Positions 57,843 to 64,000 of a DNA stretch of 64,000 nt are shown here, piece by piece (within the stretch, counting starts at the first letter, position 1; each line of letters starts with the position of its first letter). The stretch covers positions 42,286,210 to 42,350,209 of the forward strand of contig NW_023601104.1 in the NCBI RefSeq assembly GCF_014898055.3, in the 5' to 3' direction. The DNA comes from Talpa occidentalis (taxonomy: Eukaryota > Chordata > Mammalia > Eulipotyphla > Talpidae). The position numbers and the translations under genes are program-made. The notes under the pieces were generated by a model. That model was not told the DNA's origin. It did not search any database and saw only the letters and a list, made by a program, of their open reading frames with translations.

Positions 57843-60745
57843 CTAGTTATCCCTGGAGAGTTTCATTGTTCTGTGGATCCAGGGCACAAAGCTGGAGATC
57901 CTGGTGAAGACCCGGGGAAGGACCTCAGGATGCTTGTAAGCATAGCTGACGATGCCCTGGGCCACACCTTTACACACGAATGGGCCCCCAGAGTCCCCCT
58001 GTGGACAGAAAAGGGACAGGCCTCATCCATGGCCCTCTGGCTTCCCTCTCCTCAGCTTCGTCATCCCCCCAGTGCTTTCTGCCTCCCTCTGAGGGCTCAG
58101 GTGTCCCAGGGAAGGGACTGAATGGTCATCAGACACCAGGCCTTGATTGTAGGGGGATGAGCAGCGTCCAGACCTGTGTGACTCCCCCCACCATTGCCAA
58201 TGCTGGCTATGTCCCCCTGAGCTCAGCCCAGGCCCAGGCTCCTTCTTGTTGGCCCAGGACAAAGTCCCAGAGGTTGATGGAGGGAGAACCTGCCCCCGTG
58301 CTGCCTCCACCCACGCGTGGAGCCTGGCTCACTATACACTGTGATATGGGAGAAGCCTGGTCATGCACCCCAATGTCACAGACACCCTGGGGCAAGACTG
58401 GGAAGGGATTGTCTCCTTACACCTCCAGAGGCCTTCTTGGACTTAGGGTTTCCCACACACAGCTCGATGGAGTTTTTGTAATTTTTGAAGAGATCTTTGC
58501 ATTTCTGTTCCCTCTGCACTTGTAGATCCACCTCCTGAAGTGTGTTTGAAAGTTTGCCACCAGTCGTTTTTCCCCAGCCTGCCACGCTGCACACCCGCCC
58601 GGGCTTCACCACATCCCGAGGATGCGGCAGGGCAATGGTCTTCACAGTCTTGGTGAGCTGGGCCTTTTTTTTTTCAGCTGGTCAGAAAGGAGATGGGGGA
58701 GTTCATGTCCCGGCCTACACTCGATTCAGGCCTGTGGGAAGACTGCCTGTACCCACTGCCCTCCCGCAACCCCATCAGAGTCTCTCCTCAGCTCCCTTCT
58801 GTTCAATGACCCGGGACGAGCATCCAGTTGGAGGGAGGCAGGAACTCATACCTGTAACTTGTGCAGTTGCCCCTGAAAATCACAAGACAGTACCTTCAAC
58901 AGCATGATGTCATTGATATGTTTCTTAGCATCATAGTCCTGGTGGGGGAAGGCTCTGAGCACCGGGATGACCTGCTGGGAGTTTTCCCTCTTTTTGATGT
59001 TGTGAGCTCCCAGCGTGACAGTCATATTTCTGTAAAACAAGGGGGATGTGAAGTCGGGAACTTCAGCACAGTCTCTGGAGGGCAGGTTGAAGCGCAGCCT
59101 CTAGACCCCCAGCTGAGTAGATTGGAAGGTTGGGAGGGTGGGTGTCTCCTTCCTTGCTGTGCAGAGGTGACCCAGGCCTTGATGGTGCTTCGGCAGCCTC
59201 CTCTTCCTCTGATGCTCCAGAAACCCCACACTGCCTCTGCCCTGGCACACAGGTCACCGGGCCTCCTCTATGTGCTCTGTGTGCTCAGGAACCTTCCTGA
59301 ATTGCCTGGGATGTGTAGGAGGTCCCAGGATGCTAAGGCCCCATTTGTTCTCACCTTCCTTTGCAGTGAGCTGCTGTCAACACGAAGTTGTCTTGTACCA
59401 GGGAACCCCCACATCTCTTCAAATGACCGTCTTGGTCACTATAGAAACGTACAAGTGCCATGTAGGGCCGGGAGTGTGGTTTGGCCTCTTTGCCCCAGTA
59501 GATCTCTCCTGAAAGAGAAACTTCCCTGCATCTCTTTGTTCATAGAAAAAGATTCAGGCTTTGCCTTGCAGGCTGAAACAATGGATGAGGTGACCCAGGC
59601 TGGGGTGGGCTGTCATGGTCTTCAAGGACCCAACACCATGGGATATGGACACGGGCCTCCTTGGCTCATGGGGACATGGGAATGTTTCCTTGCCTGGTTC
59701 TCAGTTCCTCTGTGGAGCGGGGAGCTCTGCCCAGCTGAATATCAAAGCCTCAAACACATGTCCCAGGGAAGGATGTGTACTTGGGATAGACATCTTCATG
59801 ACCTGAAATTAGTTGCTTTGACCAAGCCTGTGTGATTCTTTGTCACACATTTCTCAGCCAAACTGTGTCCTGCCTACTCCAGGCTTGGCCTAATCTCAGA
59901 CCTGAAAAATTGGATCCTGTGCAGTGGAAAACTCAGGGTCCATTTTCCCCATCCTGAGTCAACCACCACATGGTACATACCCCCAAAAGGCTTGTTGGGC
60001 ACACAGTGAATACTCCAGTTCTTTTGTCAGCAGCAGAGAGGAGTGGTGCTAATGCAATTTGATTCCCAGCACAGATTTGTTTTTTTTAGAAATTGACTAG
60101 AGGATCGAGGGGGAAGATTAGATAAGTTTGAAAATCAGATTGGGCTGGGGATGGGGCGGAATTGAGCCTGGTGGGAGTCAGTGTCCATTAGACCTTGGGA
60201 GTCTGGTGAGGGCACATGCTGTGGCTCATTTTGTATCTGAGTTTTCCTCTGGTAGATTTCAGTGGCCAAGAATGGGGACAGGGACAATTGGACCCTGAGT
60301 GTAAGATAAATCCTTTCATTCTTGGTCCCGGGGACAGCTCCAGTCATAGCAGACACCTAACCTGTCTTACGTGTGCAGAATGGAAATTATGGACATCAAC
60401 TCCAGCTCTCCCCTCCCCTGCATCTTGCCCATCCTAAATATAAATCCCTGTTCAGGTAACAGAAGTGAGAACCATGGAAGGGAGATGACACCCCAGGTCT
60501 CGTGGGAGTAGTTTCCTTTGCTGGGATTTCTGTGCCTGTATATTCAGATAGAGGTCTGGGTTTCAGCATGTTTCTGGGAGTAGACTGAGCAAGGAAGGCT
60601 CACACAAGTCTCAGTGGACACTATGGAAGTATCACAAGTGGACCAATCCTGTATGTGGAGGTGGAGCTGAGAATAGAGAGGGTCACTTACCTCCTTTAAC
60701 CCCGGAGAGTAGGACACTGGCCAACAAGGACAGGAGGGGCAGCAT
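57843..60745 (-). CDS. Granzyme-like serine protease copy 3, two extra bases in exon 4
   Basis: Most complete granzyme in the window. Exon 1 is 60691-60745 (leader [18 protein letters not shown]), exon 2 59355-59508 (154 nt, open; H57 in TAAHC, Cys42 in KRCGG), exon 3 58894-59029 (136 nt; D102 in NDIMLLK), exon 4 58421-58677, exon 5 57843-57998 (GDSGGPFVC, ends ...[10 protein letters not shown]). Cys42/58, 136/201 and 168/182 are all present. Exon 4 from the canonical acceptor is 257 nt instead of 255: the first codons are replaced by a run of ten A (T10 at 58,665-58,674 on plus), giving a +2 shift. An AG at the end of the A run would allow a 243-nt in-frame exon (58421-58663), dropping four residues, but with a poor acceptor context. 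The mature N-terminus is Ile-Tyr-Trp-Gly. By alignment the S1 triplet is Ala189, Ala216, Arg226. Arg226 is the granzyme B hallmark for acidic P1. I leave the symbol empty because orthology with GZMB or GZMH is unclear. Confidence 0.82.
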
Positions 60746-63340
60746 CTTCTCTGAGGCTGATCAGGTCTGATGTGGTCCCTGCTTCCTCCCTCCAGCTTTT
60801 CAACATTGGAGGTGAAGTAAGAAGGGGTGGTCTCAGTAACCACTGAGCCCCTCCTGGTTAAATACATTCTTAAGTTATGCATTTCACCATATCCCACTTC
60901 CTTCTGGTCTGTGTGGTGGGGGAGCTGCAAGAACCACATCCCTAGGCCATGGTGTGACCTTGCCCAGGAGGAGAAGACCTTGGATTGGGGCTTGGGAATA
61001 GGCATTGCCTGCATGGTGTCCCCCCTCTAACACAGACCCTCTGCTCTTGGAAAATGACCCCAGTAGCAGAAATTTGTGTTTAGGCAAGTGCTTCTTCAGA
61101 TGTGAGCACCTGTTCAAACTTACCATGTAAACTTCCTTTTAGTTATGACCCAAGAGTTATATCAGTTCCAATGAAGGAGGCAGTGGTGTCTCCTAAAACA
61201 TGTAGTCAAGAGCCTGGTCATCCATCATGTGTTGGTAAGTTCAGACAAGCAGAAACTGCTGGGGGTGGTGAGGAACAGAGGCTCTACTTGAGTTCGTGTG
61301 TGGGCCAGGCCAGGTTCATCCTAAGGTCAGTGTTGATCTGAACTTGTTGCAAGGTCAAAGGTGTAAAAAGTAGTTTTGAAAATGTATGAAAGTAGTTTTG
61401 GGATTATGAAATGTATGAAAGTAGTTTTGGGAATAGAGGCAGAGAATGAGCAGGAGAACAACTTTGTCAGTCATTCTGAGTGTCCCAACTCACTCCTGTC
61501 ACTGGGGCTTAGTGGATATCATGATGTGGGCCAAGGCTCTGACCCCAAGATCCCCACCTCAGGTGAGGACCCCAAGTCTGTGCAGGTGCTTGAGGACTGT
61601 CAGCTGTTGCCCGGAAACATTTCAAGGTTTGAATCTACTTGGAATACACGCGATCGCCATACAGTTTACATTACTTCTCTCTGTTCGTTCCTAAATGAAT
61701 TTAGATTGGAGAAGACCACGATCTCTGAAAGTGGACATCATTCTTCTTTTGCATCTCCTGATGACTCTTTCTCAGAGCTGAAACATGTAAAGTATCCTCT
61801 CATTCTCGTTGCTGTCCCAGGTGTGACTGTGTCTTAATGACTAGTCACTGTCCTGTTCTTTTGATGGCTTTTGTCTCTCTCCATCCCCAACTTGCAAACC
61901 CCAAGTGTGTTCAGCAATGTTGGGGTGACTTATTAAGTAACTGTTGGACACATTGAGTTAAGTACACAGTAGATCATATTTATGAAATTTTGGCAACTTA
62001 GAAAGTCAATGATGTAGCATATAATTTTGACTCAGAACCGTTGGTTATCATTTGAAGGCATCTTGTCACAAACCACGAGTTTTCACAATTTCCATAGTTG
62101 ACATCTAATCTGCTGGGCACGGCTATCACTTTTGCTGATAGAGAATTTTTCTTGAACTCTTGGGACACGACTGGGGTCCCCCTCCACCCAGATGTTCAAT
62201 CAGTGAAAGGCTGGAGGAACCACTCACAGGCTTAGGCCCATCCTCTGGGGCAGGCATGTGTGCATGCAACACTGGCCCAGGCTCCTGAATGCCCTGCCTC
62301 ACTGCCCCCGCCTGGTAGTGATTCAGCTGCTCTGGCCTGGGGCAGAGGCCCGGACCTGAGTTAGCCAGTGTGTCAGGAGACGTAGGTGGTCTCTGATCTT
62401 CATGAATGGATTTGCAATTTCTCTGTACTTTTCAGTAAATAGAAAGAAAAAATAGGAAAGTGCATGAAGACTGGAGAATGGAAATAATGCACATACGTAT
62501 AGTGAGTCCAAGAAGATGAGGGAGAATGAAGGAGTAAAAGTATGGAGGCAACAATGACTGAAAAGTTTCAATTTTCATGAAACAAACCCAATCATTAGGA
62601 AGCTCAATGAACTCAAAGCAGGACAAGGGTCATGGAAATGGGCAGGATTCCCTCCACCCCAGACAACAGGGCAGAAAAGTGATTAAAGATACAGTCGCTG
62701 AAAATATCTCCACCTAGTAGGAACAAACAACAGACAAGCGAACAGACCCAAACCTCAGTGTAGACACCCAGACAGCACTGAGAACTCAAAATAGGACAAA
62801 GGAGCATGGAAATGGGTAGCATCCTCCACCCCCGGCCCTTCCCCTAGAGTTCCTCCTCCCAGTCCAGCTGTACCTCTTCAGATGCCCCACTGGGCCCAGC
62901 TCACACCAGGGCTTCTGCTTCAGCGTCACGTTCACAGAGGGAGGGTGGGGTGGGGCTGCCAGGGGGTGAACAGAGACAGACATGGTGCCTTTTTTCCTTG
63001 CAGACACCCCAGTAGCTGAAGGAGATGTTGCTCCAACCAGGCATGGGAGTGTGAGGAGGTGGCTGCCCACTTTCTCCAACAACTTCTCGACCATGAGCGC
63101 TTAGTTCCTTCTGGGCACAGAGGAGTCTTGCGTTTTGTGACTACATGTTATTGTGGTAAAGTACACAGGACATCAGCTTTACCCATCACCATGATGGGGT
63201 GCAGTGTGGGGGCACCAAGTCCACACCCCTTGTCCTGTCACCACCTGCACCTCCACCCCCGAACTTCTTCTTCTTCCGAAAGGGAGTCTCTGAGTCCCTT
63301 CAGGCGTAATCCCCATTGTCCTCTGTCCTGCCCTGGGAAA
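60746..63340. other. 5' flank of granzyme copy 3, no gene seen
   Basis: Aligns with about 1,131-3,530 of unit 1 and 29,594-31,970 of unit 2. Homology to the standard unit stops at about 63,335. No exon recognised. Confidence 0.6.
60856..60864 (-). promoter_or_regulatory. Candidate TATA-like element, granzyme copy 3
   Basis: The minus strand reads TATTTAACC about 111 nt upstream of the exon 1 ATG, same as copy 1. Confidence 0.35.
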
Positions 63341-63953
63341 GATATTTATCTTTCTAAATAATAACGAAAGAGGGAAGGAAGAAAGAGTTGGAAATTAGAG
63401 TGAGATGGGTAATATGGAGAAGCAGTGGATACTCATCTTACTAGGCCTTGGGAGTGGAGGAGGCACACTATGATGGCCCAGATGTTCTGTGTTCTTCCTG
63501 GTAGAGCTGAGTAACCAGAGAGTGGGGCCAGAGAGAGGGTGACAGTCAGATCCTGAGTGTAAGAAAACTCCTTCATTCTTGGTCCACAGGACAGCTCCTG
63601 CCATAGCAGACACCTAACCTGACTTAGGTGTGCAAAATGGAAATTATGGACATCAACTCCAGCTCTCCCCTCCCCTGCATCCTGCCCTATTCTAAAATAT
63701 AAGTCCCTGTTCAGGTGACAGGAGTGAGAGCCATGGAAGGGAGCTGACACACCAGATCTCGTGGGAGTAATTTCCTTTGCTGTGATTTCTGTGCCTGTGT
63801 ATTCAGATAGAGGTCTGGGTTTCAGCAAGTTTCTGGGAGCAGACTGAGCGAGGAAGGCTCACACGAGCCTCAGTGGACACTATGGAAGTGTCACAAGTGG
63901 ACTAGGCCTATATGATGGAGGTGGAGCTGAGAATAGGTAAGGAGGTCACTTAC

Positions 63954-64000
63954 CTCCTTCAACCCCGGAGAGTAGGACACTGGCCAACAAGGACAGGAAG
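63954..64000 (-). CDS. Extra granzyme exon 1 (fourth copy), cut by window edge
   Basis: The last 47 nt of an exon 1 (…[13 protein letters not shown] plus G) with a GTAAGT donor at 63948-63953. It lies in a segment (about 63,425-64,000) that repeats the 3' part of unit 1 positions 560-1,130, that is, part of intron 1 plus exon 1. No exon 2-5 set belongs to it, because the next sequence downstream on the minus strand (63,340 to 60,746) is the 5' flank of copy 3. It is therefore either an orphan exon or an alternative first exon for copy 3. The ATG lies just beyond the window. Confidence 0.75.

Noticed and set aside
58861..59835. 324-codon open frame on the plus strand
   Set aside because: It lies antisense across granzyme copy 3 exons 2 and 3 and intron 1. 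Similar but broken frames appear antisense to copy 2. It is a by-product of the protease exons and has no family motif of its own.

Overview
This is nuclear DNA from a placental mammal. The genes have multi-exon structures with GT-AG introns, and the sequence carries L1 elements, tRNA-derived SINEs ending in AATAAATCTTTAAAA-type tails, MIR remnants and LTR elements. The gene content is part of the mast-cell chymase/granzyme locus (human 14q11.2 order: SDR39U1 - CMA1 - CTSG - GZMH - GZMB). All recognised genes lie on the minus strand. The SINE family suggests a laurasiatherian, but I cannot name the species.

The window is a tandem segmental duplication of an SDR39U1 - CMA1 - granzyme block. 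Unit 1 runs from about 1 to 28,474, unit 2 from about 28,475 to 59,614, and unit 3 begins at about 59,615. Matching points between units 1 and 2 are: granzyme exon 1 (1,076 and 29,539), the SDR39U1 3' end (12,219 and 44,900), CMA1 intron 4 (15,351 and 50,581), CMA1 exon 1 (17,431 and 52,847), and the granzyme stop codon (26,671 and 57,843). Within unit 3 a short segment with granzyme exon 1 occurs a second time (63,954 to the window edge).

Region by region: 1-1,130 is intron 1 and exon 1 of granzyme copy 1, whose other exons lie off the left edge. 1,131-12,218 is 5' flank with SINEs and an old L1. 12,219-14,810 is a broken SDR39U1 with its CpG-island promoter. 15,536-17,488 is chymase copy A, which lacks exon 5. 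17,500-26,600 is repeat-rich and includes a 2-kb LTR element inserted in a SINE and a young L1. 26,671-29,593 is granzyme copy 2. 29,594-44,899 is flank plus an old L1 with a solo LTR and a young L1 nested in it. 44,900-45,715 is a 3' fragment of SDR39U1. 45,718-50,120 is sequence with no counterpart in unit 1, mostly repeats. 50,268-52,904 is chymase copy B with all five exons. 57,843-60,745 is granzyme copy 3. 60,746-64,000 is flank plus the extra exon 1.

Every protease copy that is complete enough to judge carries a lesion: granzyme 2 has a 2-nt deletion in exon 2, granzyme 3 has 2 extra nt in exon 4, chymase A lacks exon 5, and chymase B has a 1-nt deletion in exon 4. Several lesions sit in homopolymers, so assembly error has to be excluded before calling loss of function. 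The most unusual coding feature is that both granzyme copies encode Ile-Tyr-Trp-Gly where the mature protease normally begins Ile-Ile-Gly-Gly. They also have an atypical S1 pocket. No CRISPR array, tRNA, rRNA or prokaryotic feature is present.
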